64,000 nt of DNA from Neopestalotiopsis rosae (lineage: Eukaryota; Ascomycota; Sordariomycetes; Amphisphaeriales; Sporocadaceae): contig JALGAS010000001.1 of assembly GCA_023078685.1 (NCBI GenBank), forward strand, positions 4,650,001-4,714,000. The letters run 5' to 3'. Position 1 is the first letter of the stretch, and each line of letters opens with the position of its first letter. Made by a program: the position numbers and the translations under genes. The notes under the pieces were generated by a model. It saw only the letters and a list, made by a program, of their open reading frames with translations, was not told the origin of the DNA and made no database searches. Of this stretch, positions 30,588-43,600 are shown one piece after another.

Positions 30588-32396
30588 ATGGCTTCGCCGA
30601 GTGCTTCGTCGTCCTCGACGGCAATGGACTCGAATCCTGAGAGAACACCGCTACTGCACGAAACCGACCGGCCGAGGGCTGCTCGCTCAGTCACCTTCAA
30701 CCCAAACCCGGTGTCGAGCACATACTTTCCCGAGCCCGCTTCTTTGAGCTCGTCGCCAGGCAGTGTGCTCGGCACAATTCAGCCGGTAAATGCCTTGACT
30801 CCAGTGAGGACGACGGGATCGATACCAAATCCTCCAGGACCTGCCGCGCATCATTCCACCATATCAGCCATGACCAACCGTTTACGGCGCCGCAATTCTC
30901 ATGGTGGTACTTTCACGACACTACCTGCCCCGCTTGGTCCTATACCGAAACTGGGACCTCAGAGATCAAGTAAAACTGCACAAAAGCTCAAACTTTTGCC
31001 AAATCCTGATCTCGGCGAGACTGTCACGGATGAAGAAAGCGGCAGGGATGTCTATAGCCAGTACACCAGAATCCAGGACCCGGTCGCGAGAAGGGACGCT
31101 GCGCGCCTTGGCAAGGCTGACCGAGACCGACTGCCCAGAGTAACAGCATACTGTACGGCTAATAACTATCAAATGGAAGCGCTCCTGCGATTCTTGAAAG
31201 GCCGTGGAAAGACTCGGGGCGCCAATCCAAAGCTTATTGACGAATGCATATACACTCCATACAACTACAGTACTGGGAAAGGCGCCGAACGGGCCGAGGC
31301 AGTAGATGAGCGGATCAGGAGGGAACGTGAGGAGCAGGAGCAGAGGGAAAGACAAGCACAGCAAGAATCCGGAAACCGACCGATGCAAAGCTACGAGAGG
31401 CGGCATTCAACAGGCCAGTTGATTGATGTCAATGATGACACCACTACCCCGGGAATCGATGACTCCTTCAACAGTGGCCGGGACTCGCATAGCAATCTCT
31501 CCTATCCATCACACCACGAGGAGACACACGATCCGTCGGGCGATCACCATCAGGCCGACTTTGACACTACGGTCCATGTCCCAGAAGTATTCCTTTTTGA
31601 GTACGGTGTCGTGGTGATATGGGGAATGTCTCTCGCACACGAGCAGAGATTCCTCAAGGATATTGCCAAGTTTGAGCTTGAGAAACTGGACATTGACGAT
31701 GTCGAGACTGAATGCTTCAACTTTTACTACACGCAAGAATACCAAGCACGGATATACAACGACTTCATCACGCTTAGAGACAAGAACAACTACATGATCA
31801 AGTTGGCTATCAGTCATGCATTGGCACAAAGCGTCAAGGTGTGTACAGATCAAATTTTCCGTCTGACCTGTCATCATACTAATACGACAACAGACTTCCT
31901 TGTTTGAAGAGCTCATTGCTAGCACCATTGACACCTGCAAAGATATCCCAACACAAATTGCGCTCACTGGAAAAATTGCACTTACTCGTAATCAGATCAA
32001 CATGCAGATTGGTGAACTATTCATATTGCGGATCAACATTCATCTGAATGGCTCTGTACTCGACACGCCCGAACTGTTCTGGGTTGAACCTGCGTTGGAG
32101 CCAGTATACCAGGCCGTACGATCCTACCTGGAGATGGATCAAAGAGTCGGGCTCCTCACTGAACGACTGGATGTCATTGCGGATCTCCTGGCCGTGCTCA
32201 AGGACCAGCTAAGTCATGGCCATGGAGAAAAGTTGGAGTGGATCGGTCAGTATAACCCTGTTCTCTTCGTTCTATGGTATTCTGCCCAGTCACTACTCGA
32301 ATACTAACTCCTCTTGCAGTCATCGTACTCATTGCAGCGGAGATTTTGGTGGCAGCAGTCAACATTGTAGTCGATCTATATGCTGGAGTCGACTAA
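30588..32396 (+). CDS. Rmd1/DUF155 family protein (RMND1/Sif-like), C-terminal membrane anchor
   Basis: Exons are 30588-31838, 31894-32245 and 32320-32396, giving 559 residues. The N-terminal ~330 residues are Ser/Pro-rich and disordered, with TPLLHE and SVTFNPNP motifs common in fungal members and a charged RIRREREEQEQRERQ helix. The DUF155 domain runs from VPEVFLFEYGVVVIWGM (about 330) through YDL-like helices to the end. The last exon adds one hydrophobic helix (VIVLIAAEILVAAVNIVV), the conserved C-terminal transmembrane segment. Relatives include yeast Rmd1 and Rmd8 (required for meiotic nuclear division), S. pombe Sad1-interacting factors and human mitochondrial RMND1. I cannot assign it to Rmd1 versus Rmd8, so no symbol is given. 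A frame-compatible TTG lies just before; the ATG at 30588 is the natural start. Exact molecular activity is unknown. Confidence 0.88.
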
Positions 32397-33017
32397 GTGC
32401 TGCGTGCGGTACGCGCGTATAACACGATGCGTTCCGCCCTCGGAGTTGTCTCGAAGCTTTCTTCTATTGAAAAGACAACTTTGGATGAGATACAACAATG
32501 CCAACAGCTATGGGACATTGTCATTTTGTACCACCCTAGATGGTAGAACTAGCCAGTTTTCCACACTTTAATACATAGACTAATCAGGACGAGACCGGGC
32601 ATCATAGCAAGCAATTGATGGTAAAGGGACACGGGGACAGCATATTTTTCAAGCATGGACGGGATTGGCAGTTCCTCAATTCCTAGCAAATCGGCGTTTT
32701 TTTTGTGGTCTCCCTGTATATACACACACAACAGTTTACTTTTGACACTCTAAGACCTAGGTTGTCTTTGTAGCTATGGACAGTAAACACATATGCTCTT
32801 GACATGAAGGCTTCTAGATGGAGAGGCGAAAACAAGTGTGCAGGCCGTTTGAACCAACTACCAAGAATATCAGTTGCAGTACTAGTTGCCCGAACTCCAC
32901 GGATGGCAGCGTATCTGCTTTTCTGTCTGCCCACAGAAGAAGACACGCAGCCCTTCCCAAGAGTCTCTCTATAAAGAGCAAACGCCATCGCTTGGGGGGA
33001 ACCCTCTGCTGAGTGCG

Positions 33018-33052
<35 letters not shown>

Positions 33053-33610
33053 GCTCCATTTAGACATCAACTTCAGCTAGTAGACGCAGTCAGTCAGTGT
33101 GCACTGAATAAGGATTCTGCTGGAATGTAAAAGAAAAATTGGGAACACTATGGGGCAGTGTGCTCATTTCCTTGAACCAGTTCATATATGCCGTTCCCTG
33201 TACTGAAATTGTCTCCAATAAAATACGCTATAAGCACTCATCATTAAAAAAAAATTTGATTTAAAGAACATTATGCTGACTACGACTACGAAGAGTGGCC
33301 ATTTTTGTAACTCCTGAAACGCCGTTTTCTAGTACTGGTGCTGAATAAGAAACATACCAAGCCACTGATCGAATACCGGGTCACACCAAACCTTGGACTT
33401 TTACCAGATTTGTAGGATTCAAGACCGTCTTCCAAACTCATGTGGTATCACCACGCCGAGGCTTATAAGGTGCCTCACATAGGCCTCAGGACCAAGTGCC
33501 TGGAGACCGGCTGCCTGACCATGCCTCTCGGGCCAAGGTGAGGCTTGCTGCCTTTGAATGGTAACGCCATCAGGCGTAAACCACATTGTTGAGTCTGACC
33601 GCCAGTGGTA
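32397..33610. other. Convergent intergenic region with long poly-G
   Basis: It lies between the 3' ends of the DUF155 gene (+) and the Nhp10-like gene (-). The notable content is a 31-base G run. Open frames on either side are short and glycine or proline artefacts of that run. Confidence 0.5.
33021..33051. repeat. Poly-G homopolymer, 31 bases
   Basis: An uninterrupted G31 on the plus strand (C31 on the minus strand). It could form stacked G-quadruplexes. Its exact length is unreliable in most sequencing methods. Confidence 0.95.
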
Positions 33611-34604
33611 CTAATCTGACTGATCACGGTCCTGGTCCTGGTCCTGGTCTTGGTCCTGGTCCTGATCTTCGTCCTCCGGCTCCGTCTCTGGGTCGGAAGC
33701 GCCTGGATCAGCGTCGTCATCAACCTGATCCGCGTCACCCATCTCGACATCCTGGTCGTCACCTTGGTCCTCAACGACACTAACGTCCTCATCATCTTGT
33801 CGTGCTAGATGAGAGCGGTTTCTGGAAGCTGCCCCAGAGGCACGGCCGCGTCTGCTAGAACCATAGTGGCGATCGTATCCATTGCGTCCAGCCTTGTTGG
33901 CGTTCTTAACGCTGCGGCGATAGGCATCGCGTTCCTCCTTCCACTGCTTCAAAGCCTCTTCGTATCGCTTCTGATAAACACCTTGCTCATCTGTGGTGAG
34001 GTCCTTCCAGCCTTTGGCTAGTTCTTGCTCTAGCTGGTACTCGCCGGCAGTGATCTCGTCCTTGTGCTCTTCCTGGAGTACAGGTCGGGTATCGTTGCAG
34101 TAGATTTCGAAGCCATTGCTGGGTCGCTTCGGTGGCTTGGGTGCAAGTCCATTTTGGGCATACTGGTCTTGCGAGAAGGACTCTGACATGGGTGAGAAGG
34201 GGCGAGGGTTGTCGTTGATGAAGGTAGGTCCGGAAGAGGCGAGTTCAGATGCCAACAGAGAGGACTTGTGTCCCCTCTTGACACGCATGGGCTTGTCCTC
34301 TGGCTAAAGAGCTCGGGTATCAGTCGAGGCCATCAAGACTGGGGGTAAAGTGGCATACCGTAGGCGGAGGGCTCGGACTACCCTCGGAGTCTTCGACGTT
34401 GGTGCTTGTGCGCTTTGCGATTTGTTCCAACAGGAATGCGCGCTCAAGACGGGCTTTCTGAATCTGGCGCTCGAGGCGCGCGAGGCGTAGCTTATACGCA
34501 TTGTTTTCGTCTTCGATCTCCTTTGATCTCTGCTTCAGTTGTATGCATTTCCGTCGATAAGCCTCTTCCACTGTAGGAGGCAGGGATGGCGGGTTCGCTG
34601 TCAT
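33611..34604 (-). CDS. NHP10: Nhp10-like HMG-box protein (INO80 complex)
   Basis: Minus-strand exons are 34604-34359 and 34303-33611, giving 312 residues. The N-terminus (VEEAYRRKCIQLKQR, RLERQIQKARLERAFLLEQI, then VEDSEGSPSPPPT) is a coiled coil conserved in filamentous-fungal Nhp10/high-mobility proteins. It is followed by a single HMG box (about residues 138-211: PKPPKRPSNGFEIYCNDTRP to YEEALKQWKEERDAYR). After a basic SRRGRASG patch the protein ends in an acidic tail with D/E clusters and an (Asp-Gln)n run. In yeast, Nhp10 is a DNA-binding subunit of the INO80 nucleosome remodeller, in the nucleus; that role is inferred by similarity. The 55-base intron has a GTATGC donor and TTTAG acceptor. 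The upstream region is shared with divergent CCT8. Confidence 0.85.
33624..33668. repeat. Hexanucleotide repeat coding an Asp-Gln run
   Basis: Near-perfect GGTCCT units (AGGACC on the coding minus strand) lie within the end of the Nhp10-like gene, producing DQDQDQ repeats in the acidic tail. In-frame hexamers allow length change without frameshift. Confidence 0.85.
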
Positions 34605-35822
34605 GGTAGCCTGTCAGCAACCAGTTATGTTTGATGCAGTAGAATGGACAGAGTGTAAATCTTCAGGGCTCAAGGAATCTCGGTGACCGTTGGGAGTGGA
34701 CGGTTGGAGGTAATGGCAGCGGCGCAAGGTAACAGCCTAGGGTCGCGGGCAGACGAGAGGAAATGGGGAGCTCCAAGTATCACTTGACCAGGCATCACTA
34801 GAAGATCAAATACTCGTTCGAGTACTTATATTCAAGCACCTTTTATACACGCGACAGAGAAGATACGATGGTTGAGTGATGGATTGCAGTGCAAACTTAC
34901 AATTTGATGGCGCCATGTTGCGTTCGCCAAAGCGCGAATGAGGGCGTGCGACAAGTATGACAGTGGGTGGGTCGAATTGGATCGCAAGCAGTGAATGTGA
35001 TGAGTAGAGCGTAACGCGATTTCGAAATGAGTTCGAAAAGATGAAGTGGAAGAATGATTAGATGGCGTTGGTCGACCTGAAAGTGCTGGGGTTGTTGGAG
35101 CAAGACCAGAGTGTGTCGTGGTAAGATGGCAGCAGTAAAGAGCGTGAATGCTATCAGAAGAAAGCTGGTTGCGCTGCGCCGGCGAGGCTGGCAAAGCTGG
35201 TCAATAAGGTAACTGCTGCAGGGGGGTCTTTGTGTTTATTAGTGATTGATTGGTCTTTTCCGCCATGTACATGCCCACTAACAGCTTGACCTGCGAGGCT
35301 TTCTGTACCTTGAATACACACCAGCCAGCTACCTAGCAGCTAGGTACCGTTCCCACTACCAGCGATTGTCAGCAGATACATAGCTTCTAGATCAGGGTAC
35401 CAATGCTCGTTTTCTCAATTAAGGTGCAATGCCAATGGCTAATTTCCACGACGGATGCAACATGAACCCGAAATGGAATATCTTTAAATAATTATGAATA
35501 TGAGCATTAAAGATTCACGGTACGTAATGACAAAGAATCAGGTCAACGCCATCAGTAAATACTTATGTATCATAGGGGGTCGACTTAGAAGCACCTGGCA
35601 TTTGAGAAGCCCGTGCCCCACCTTAAATTCTTAGTGAGGGTCCCCTCTCCTGTCTTTTGGCAGCTGCTGAACTTTTTTCCATCTGGGGAGCTTTCCATGC
35701 GGGCCAGGCTGCTGTCGGTATCCAAGTCCAGTCCAGCGCAACCTTGGATCTTCACCACGATCCGAACAAATTGACAGTAGTGTTTGTGTGGTCTCATTGC
35801 ATCTGCAGACCACCTTGCCAAC
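34605..35822. promoter_or_regulatory. Divergent promoter region, Nhp10-like / CCT8
   Basis: 1.2 kb between head-to-head genes. The left half is pyrimidine-rich on the minus strand and contains a 120-codon minus-strand frame (34832-35194) without protein features, consistent with leader or promoter of the Nhp10-like gene. A hairpin with 8-base arms (TACCTAGC / GCTAGGTA) stands at 35330-35346. Confidence 0.5.
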
Positions 35823-37626
35823 ATGTCGCTGAACATTCCCAACGCGCCCAACGCCGGCCTGTTCAAGGGCGGCTACAACAAGTATGTCATGTCGTCGACT
35901 TTCCCACGCCCCGCCATCCCGTCCCCCTCTGACCCTGAAGATGCCATGGTCCCTGACTGACCCTTTGCAGCTACGACTCCGAGGATGGAGCGGTCCTCAG
36001 AAACATCGATGCCTGCCGGGCCATCGCTTCGACCGTCCAGACCTCGCTGGGTCCCTATGGCCGCAACAAGATCGTCATCAACCACCTCCAGAAGATGATC
36101 CTCACTTCCGACGCCGCCACTATCCTGAAGGAGCTCGATGTCGTCCACCCTGCCGCTAAGCTCCTGGTCATGGCCAGTCAACAGCAGGAGGCCGAGATGG
36201 GCGACGCCACGAACATGGTCATCGTCCTCGCCGGAGAATTGCTGAAGAAGGCCGAGGACCTGCTGCGAATGGGCCTCAAGACCGCCGATATCGTCCAGGG
36301 GTACGAGAGGGCACAGCACTTTGCCCTTGAGGCTCTCGAGGAGCTGGTGGTCGACAAGGTTGAGAACATGCGCGATCAGGAGGAGCTGAGCAAGGCTATC
36401 CGAACCGTTGTTGCCAGCAAGCAGAATGGCAACGAGGACTTCCTCGCTGACCTGGTCGCTGAGGCCGTCCTGGCCGTCCTGCCCAAGAACCCTGCCAACT
36501 TCAACGTCGACAACATTCGTGTTGTCAAGATCATGGGTGGTTCCCTTGAGCAGAGTCGGGTCGTCAAGGGTATGGTCTTCCCTAAGGCGCCCGATGGTAC
36601 GGTCAAGAAGGCTCAAAAGGCCAAGGTCGGTGTCTACTCTTGCCCGCTTGATACGAGCCAGACTGAGACCAAGGGCACTGTGCTGCTGCACAATGCCAAG
36701 GAGATGATGGACTTCACCAAGGGTGAGGAAGACCAGCTGGATGCTGCTATCAAGGAGCTGCATGATGCTGGTCTGCGTGTGGTCATCGCCGGCTCCACTG
36801 TTGGAGAGCTTGCCATGCACTACCTCAACCGATATGGCATTCTGGTCATCAAGATTCTCAGCAAGTTCGAGCTCCGGAGAATATGCCGAGTCGTCGGTGC
36901 CACGCCCCTGGCTCGTCTCGGAGCGCCCATGCCCGACGAGATGGGATCCGTCGATGTCGTCGAAACACTCGAGATTGGTGGTGACCGTGTAACCGTCTTC
37001 AGACAAGAGAATGAAGTGACGCGCACAGCAACCATTGTGCTCCGCGGTGCCACCCAGAACCACCTGGATGACGTTGAGCGTGCAGTCGATGATGGTGTGA
37101 ACGTCGTCAAGGCCATCACCAGAGACCCCCGTCTGGTTCCCGGTGCTGGAGCCGCAGAGACGCAGCTGGTGGAACGGATACAAGCATTTGGTGACAAGAC
37201 TCCCGGACTTGCACAATACTCCATCCGCAAGTTTGGCGAAGCCTTCGAGGTTGTCCCAAGAACCTTGGCTGAAAGCGCCGGTCTTGATGCTACCGAAGTT
37301 CTCAGCAGACTCTACACTGCACACCACAAGAAGGATGACTGGAAGACTGGTGTCGATATCGAGGTTAGTACTCCCGTGTTTTCCCCCCTTTTGTATCTCC
37401 AGGTCGCTTGAACTAACTATGACATCCTACACAGAACGAAGATGGCAGTGGTACAATCGACGCAAACAATGAAGGTATCCTCGACTTGATGGTCACAAAG
37501 GCATGGGCTATCAAGTTGGCCACGGATGCAGTACGTACAGTACTCTCTGTCGACCAGATCATTGTAGCCAGACAGGCTGGTGGACCCAAGCCTCCAGGAC
37601 CTAACCCCAACTGGGATGACGACTGA
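35823..37626 (+). CDS. CCT8: T-complex protein 1 subunit theta (CCT8)
   Basis: Subunit of the cytosolic TRiC/CCT chaperonin that folds actin, tubulin and WD-repeat proteins. Exons are 35823-35881, 35971-37363 and 37435-37626, giving 547 residues, the usual size. The 59-base first exon encodes MSLNIPNAPNAGLFKGGYN. Theta-specific marks are TSDAATILKELDVVHPAAK in the equatorial domain and the C-terminal GPKPPGPNPNWDDD. The nucleotide-binding motif usually written GDGT reads GDAT here (residues 97-100), with the key Asp retained. The apical domain holds KIMGGSLEQSRVVKGMVF, and the C-terminal equatorial half holds RDPRLVPGAGAAE, the second ATP-binding element. A long open frame exists on the opposite strand (35873-37327) but is a shadow of codon bias. 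AATAAA-like bases follow the stop at about 37634. Confidence 0.97.
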
Positions 37627-40600
37627 AGAGACAAATAAATAGTAATAATGAGTGAGATGAGGTGATTGACCTGGGTTCACAAAAGGATCTGCTAGACTAT
37701 TGGCGTTAAAACAGTCTCATAGACGGTCTATCAAGATACCAAATGCGTTATGTCAAGCCAAAGATGCCCGTCACACATGTAGAGCGTAATGATGATTGTT
37801 CGCGAGTCCAACACATGGATCAGTCTGTAGTGATTCTCTTGATTGAACCTAGAGTTTCAATGGACATGACAATTAGGGCACGCCTGTACACATGAGCCAG
37901 TGTTGCTCTATCGTGATTCTTTGCAGTGGTATCACGATTCGCCTCCCAGTCGAGCTCACTTGTTTTGATGAACTTCAGTGTCTCTTAATGCGTAGACATC
38001 CCGATAAGAAGCCAATCCAGCAAGATCAGTCAGCGCCACAGTCCCGTTGAATATGAGTGACAAAGTCTTAAGGCGGAACGAGTGTGAGGGAGGAAGGAAA
38101 TTCTGGTTGGGCAGCGGCTTTAGCTTCTGATCCCGATGCAAACGGTTGATATGGTGACATAATGCACTGAAGTTTCAGGAACTGGGAAATGACTGAAAAC
38201 GACTCTGGCAGCTTAGCTGAGTTGGAAATGATCCCGGTTTCCATCACCAAAAAAGAAAAAGCTATGGGAACGGAGACCCTGGGTTCAATCCTTGGGTAAT
38301 CTTCAAGCCTTGGCTTTTTTTTTTCTTCCTTCCCAACACTCTTTCAGTCTTGGAAGTGTCTTCCTTCCTCCCGCTGGTACTATATGTCTTCCATAGGGAC
38401 CCATTATTCGCAACTTTGGGGTTGAAGAATCTTGGTAACGGTGTTGTAGATGATATTATGCAAGCCTGTATTTCTTTTCTTTTTATTCACAGAGCATGAA
38501 CCTTGGAAGACGGAAGAGTCCATTTTATGGCTAGGACGCGTCGATGGTTACTTTCGAAAACAATCCTTATGCCATATAGAATTCAATGTTGACATAACTT
38601 GAATTGATCGAATATTAATATTCTATGCTATGCTTCTCCCTCCCCGGCCTCGCCGGCTTATGCTTGGTTGTGGAAAACGTAAAGGCGTTCCGCTAATATG
38701 AAGTTATAATATCGTTCGATGCCTCTATCAGCGATCTTATTGTTTCGTGCCTCTTAAACTAATTCCTTTCCAACCAAGTTTCACTTCATCTACAGTTCAC
38801 CTTGCCAAAGTGAATCTTCCAGTTGAGGCAAGGGTCGATGACATTGGAACTGTCGTTAAACACAGATATATGAATTCGTCAAACGATATTTTCCTTTGAC
38901 AGTCCGCTCGGGTAACATGTATGTGTTATACTTGTTTGCAATCAAATTTTCAAGGCATATCAAAATGACTCGATTCTCGCGTCCAAAAAGATCGTGCAAT
39001 TTAAGTTAGCTATGGTGAAGCAGAGTTCACTGGGTTCAGTGCTCTCGTCCAATGGACCATTTTTTGATTGGGCAACTGTATCATTCGGGTCTGCAAAGCA
39101 CTTGGGATTTCACTGCAATTTTAACCCACACGGAGGCAATGCAGTCGCAAGGCTGAATGGAGCATTGTGTCTCGAGGCTCCTTGTCTGCAGCCAAGGAAA
39201 GTTGACAGCTGATTAAAGGGCCAGGAAGTGCCACGGCATGTATGAATGAGACGAAACGAGGCTCTCGCTTCTACGACCCAATGGCTGCTCACGAGCCTCG
39301 CCTTCGAATGACTGACGCTGCTGGAATATTTCACATAATGACCTCGAATATGCTTCATTCCTCAGCTTCTTGATTTCTCAGGTAAATGGTATTGTCGAAA
39401 GCAGAACATACTGGCAAAGATTTGGAACGAAGAGAGTACATGTAGTCGATAGATGCCATCATGGTGCCCCAGAGGCAGACACTCATGTAGCAATGGGGAT
39501 CCATGGGAATAGCCAGCAGATACATTTCAAGAATGAACCAGTAATAGTATTCATCAGACTTCATCGATGCTGTCCAAGCCTGCGCAAGTGTGAACTGAGA
39601 ACATGGTATCGGTCCCCATATTCTCAGTGCTCTGGCATCTTAAGAAAGCATGGCGGCATTCAAGCTTGAACAACAATAGTCTATGTATTTCATGAATTGA
39701 GTACATATGTGATTGATCTCGCTGGCAACCTCAAATCTCAAGCGTCCTCAGAGGTGATAGAAATTCACTACACTTAGATAACATCTGGTTTCAGACTCGC
39801 ACTGCTGCACTACAAGCACAGTCGCTTATCGAGTTCGCGATTGAGTTGATGCTTACACACTGATGATCGGGCTCTACTACCAATGTATCAAGAGCATAGC
39901 CGACCTGCCTGATTGGAGCTTCTCAGACACAGACACAGACAACAGAGTACAGAGCCCTTTAGCGAACCTGATTCAACAACAGACCTGCAGCATTTCACGT
40001 GCTGAGTGAAAAACGTGGCAGCACATCACATGTCCCTCATGTCTATCAAGTCTGTTCTACCTCACCGCGCGCGCGCAATGACAAAACGGAGGCGAGGGAG
40101 GGAGGGCCAGGCCGCATTATATGTATTAAGCGAGCAGCCGTGCGCGAGCCGCGAAAACGGCGGCTATCTTGAAATGCTTATTTGTGTGTGTGTGTGCGTG
40201 TGTTGGGATTTCCTTTCCCCTTGTCGGCCGAGAGATCTCGGCGGCGGCTTTTTACCTTATTTGCTTGCGAGCTCCGGGTTATCTCTCTCGGGTGGTTTGA
40301 TAACCATTTTGAACATGGACCACCAATTATTATTTTTTTTTTTCAACCCCCTCGTCGATCTTGCAGCAAAGAAGGGAAGGGGTGTTGTCCTTCCAGAAAA
40401 CCCTCAGATGCCGCTTGGGCAATGTACATAGTAGCGGACGGGGCCGCTCTGAAGAGGTGTGTGTGTTTGTGTGTGTGGCACCACCGCCCACCCAGTCTGG
40501 AGGCAAGCCACTCACATTCACATATACTTTCGAGGTGCCATGCAATGTTTTCCTTGTCAGCTATCAACTGTTTGCCTACACAAATAAATACCTTCAAGAT

Positions 40601-43600
40601 TCATTAGCCGGCGAGACTATCAGTCTAACCTCGATACGAAAACAAGATTGCGGTACGGACTGCCGTACTCGGTTTCCCGGTGAGCATTTGGTGAAATGAT
40701 GATGATGTTATGACAACCCGCGCCGACTATAGATAGGCGAAGAACCTTAAAAAAAGGCTCATAGGGCTATACGGTACAAGGTGCGGTGAAGATGGAATGG
40801 GTATAAACAGGATACCGCCATAGCCGTCAAATGTCAATGTCAGTTACACTCGGACAACGACAGACGGAGAGACTTTTCTTGCCCTTTCCGGTCGGGAATA
40901 TAAGAAGATGTGCGTCACAGCTGTCGGTAGTCGAGGTTGCAGAAGAAGGGGGGTGGGTGGCCCCGGGAAGAACACAAAAAAAAAAAAAACGACAAGAAAA
41001 AGAGAATGCAGCCCGTTTCTCAAGGGTAGCCATGACGTTTTGGAAGAATTCCTTGAATCTCTCGCTTTGTTTCTCTCTCTATGCATGCGATACCTTACCA
41101 TGTACACAACATTTGCAGACAGTAGACTGAAATCCACCTTCCAGCATCGTCATAGCATACATGCCTCTAAACACAGACCATGTCTTTAGGGTGCGTTATC
41201 TAGAGTCGCGCATGGGTGTGTTACTTGGCACGCTCGCTTTATACACAGCAGGCAGTCTACAGTAGGAGGGTGTGACGATGAATGGATAAAATGGCGGGGA
41301 CACGCATTGACGAGTCGCATTTTTTGCGTAATACATGGTAGATGCGGTTAAAGTCAGCGACTCGGGGCCGTCACGACACACTACATAGTACATAACAAAG
41401 CAACGGGAATCCTCAGTATCAAAAGACTTGCGTACTTATCCAACGAGTTGTGTTTCTGCCCTCCCTTATGTCCCTCTGTTGGCTGCAAAGTACGCATTCA
41501 GCTGGGTCCAAACCAAGTCTTTGTACATTTGGTAGGAGCTAGGAGGATCTAGGTGGGATCTGCCCAAACGGTTGATTCCCTTGGGAAGAGAAGAATGAAC
41601 AAGTGACAGCAACACACAGACGTTGAGGTAGCCTTGAACAAGAAAGCGTTTCCTGGACATGTTACCAGGTCCGGACGTCGCGCCGAATCGTCTGTACGTG
41701 CCATGTATGTGCACACATATGTGGGGGGAAAGAGGGTAAAAAAGAAAAGTGCAGGCCACCGGTTCAGAGTGGAGTGCATATGCATCGGCCACGGAAAAAG
41801 CGTACAGCAGTAAAAGACAAGAAAGACAGACAAGAATCGCATGTAGGAAGGGAGGTATGTAGTAGCCAGGCAAGGTGTAAGGTAGCCAGCCTGCCCGTAC
41901 TATGTAGCAAGGTACCTCAGAAGGTTGCAGAGGGAGATCCAGGTAGCATCGTCCGAGGTTTGGATGCTTGCTGCATGTGCCTTTTGCCATGGTTGAGAGA
42001 GCCCGGGGGCCCCGGACAGGTTTCGGAGAACCCACGCTTGAGATGTCTTTGTTTCATTTTGCTCGGAACGACATCCAGAACACGGTGAAACCAACCAGGC
42101 CCATCTCTCTCTCTCTCTTTGCGAGTGTTAAAATCTAGCGAGCAAGCCAGCAGAAAAATTGAAATGTGCGCATCATTCGCCGACGAGTACCCATGATGAT
42201 TCTTTCCATCAAGATAGTACTTGGGCCAAAGTTCCAAAAGCTTGGAAAATGTTGGTGCCTGACCTGGTGCGGATCACTCGTAAGTAACCTATGTGATCTG
42301 ATTACCTACAGGATGTCTAAGAATGCGATCGCCGAAGGACAAAAGGCTCTCGCATGATACGCCCAATCTGACTGATGCTTGACACACATTGCAAAGCCGA
42401 ACATCCCGCCCAGTCTTCGGGATCAGCGACAGACAAGAGCTGTAAGCTGAGTTTGTTGGGTTGAAAAGTACTGAGTCAACAGCCAGTGGTTTGAATCTTT
42501 GGTGCTGGTGGTGATGCTGTTTGCCTGTACGTATGTTGTACACGGTAGTATTGCCTTGATTTTCTCAAACACTGCATCAAGATGACCCCTGCTAGAGATC
42601 GATTGCAAACGGACGAAAAAAATCCTTGGCACTTCAGTCAGTCAGTGACTCGCAGGGAGGGGCTCCAAAGGGATCTGCAAAAAGGAGCCCCTCCAAGTCG
42701 TTCCAGAGCTGGACTGGACTTTTCGGAGACTGTCATCAGCAGCAATTGAGTGGTACGGAGGGAGAGGAGAACGTTGATCAATACGGAGTAGATCCCAAGC
42801 TGATGATATCCGCGAGTGGGGATTTCAAAGGGACATCCCTAACATTAGAGAAGACCAGACTGGATGCTGCTCGCTTTGGCTGGGTAGCCAGGTCACAAGC
42901 AGGTTGTTGCGCAGGCCATTTGGGAAAGAAAAGAGTCGGAATGAGCGAATTAACAAAAAAGGACAGAAGAGAAGACCCCGATTGGCGGTTGGAATTGAGT
43001 AGTCATATATCACTATCCCCGTCTATAAGACCAGGTTCATTCTAGCGACTGCCAGGCCTCAGTGTAGCACTGAATCTCGTGGTTCAGTGTTAATTGGGCA
43101 ATTCGCAGCGGAGGGAGGACGTGGGTTGTCTAATTGGATCGTTTCCCCCTCCGAGGAAGCGACACTCTTGGCGGAATTCCCACCAACTGCTCCCGCGGAA
43201 CTGGGGCGTTCTAGGGTTTCTGAGGTAATGTACCTTGGCCCAGGGCTTCATGTACCGGTAGAGAGGTACAAGATATATTACATTTCGGCACGAGCCCACC
43301 GAAGGCAGGGGCAGAAACACGTGCAATGCAGCACTGCGATGTACTCCCTGCTGGCTGCCAAATTTGCAAGCACTAAAGACGGCGACAGTGTATGAGCGAG
43401 AGACAGCGGAAGAAGAATAGATTTGGAATGCATCGATGTAGGATTGCAATGGGATCAGTTGGTGTTGGTTTGACGGATGTTGGCGGCTTGCATCTGAGGG
43501 ATCTTACGAATGCCTTCCTACCAGCCTGCAGCAGAGAGTGCAGCAGGATGTGCATCCTGAAATCGACCGCTGAAAAAAGAAAAAGCCAAAGTCCTTCCTT

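Noticed and set aside
35873..37327. 484-codon open frame on the minus strand
   Set aside because: It is exactly antisense to CCT8. GC-rich third positions of the real gene suppress stops on the opposite strand, and the product (Asp/Gly/Val/Leu-rich) has no features of its own.
38281..38300. GGGTTCAATCC resembling a tRNA T-arm
   Set aside because: No matching acceptor stem, D-arm or anticodon stem could be folded around it.
41466..42035. 189-codon minus-strand frame with a hydrophobic run
   Set aside because: It lies in a pyrimidine-rich strand with no domain, no splice partners and no neighbour support; composition alone explains the open frame.
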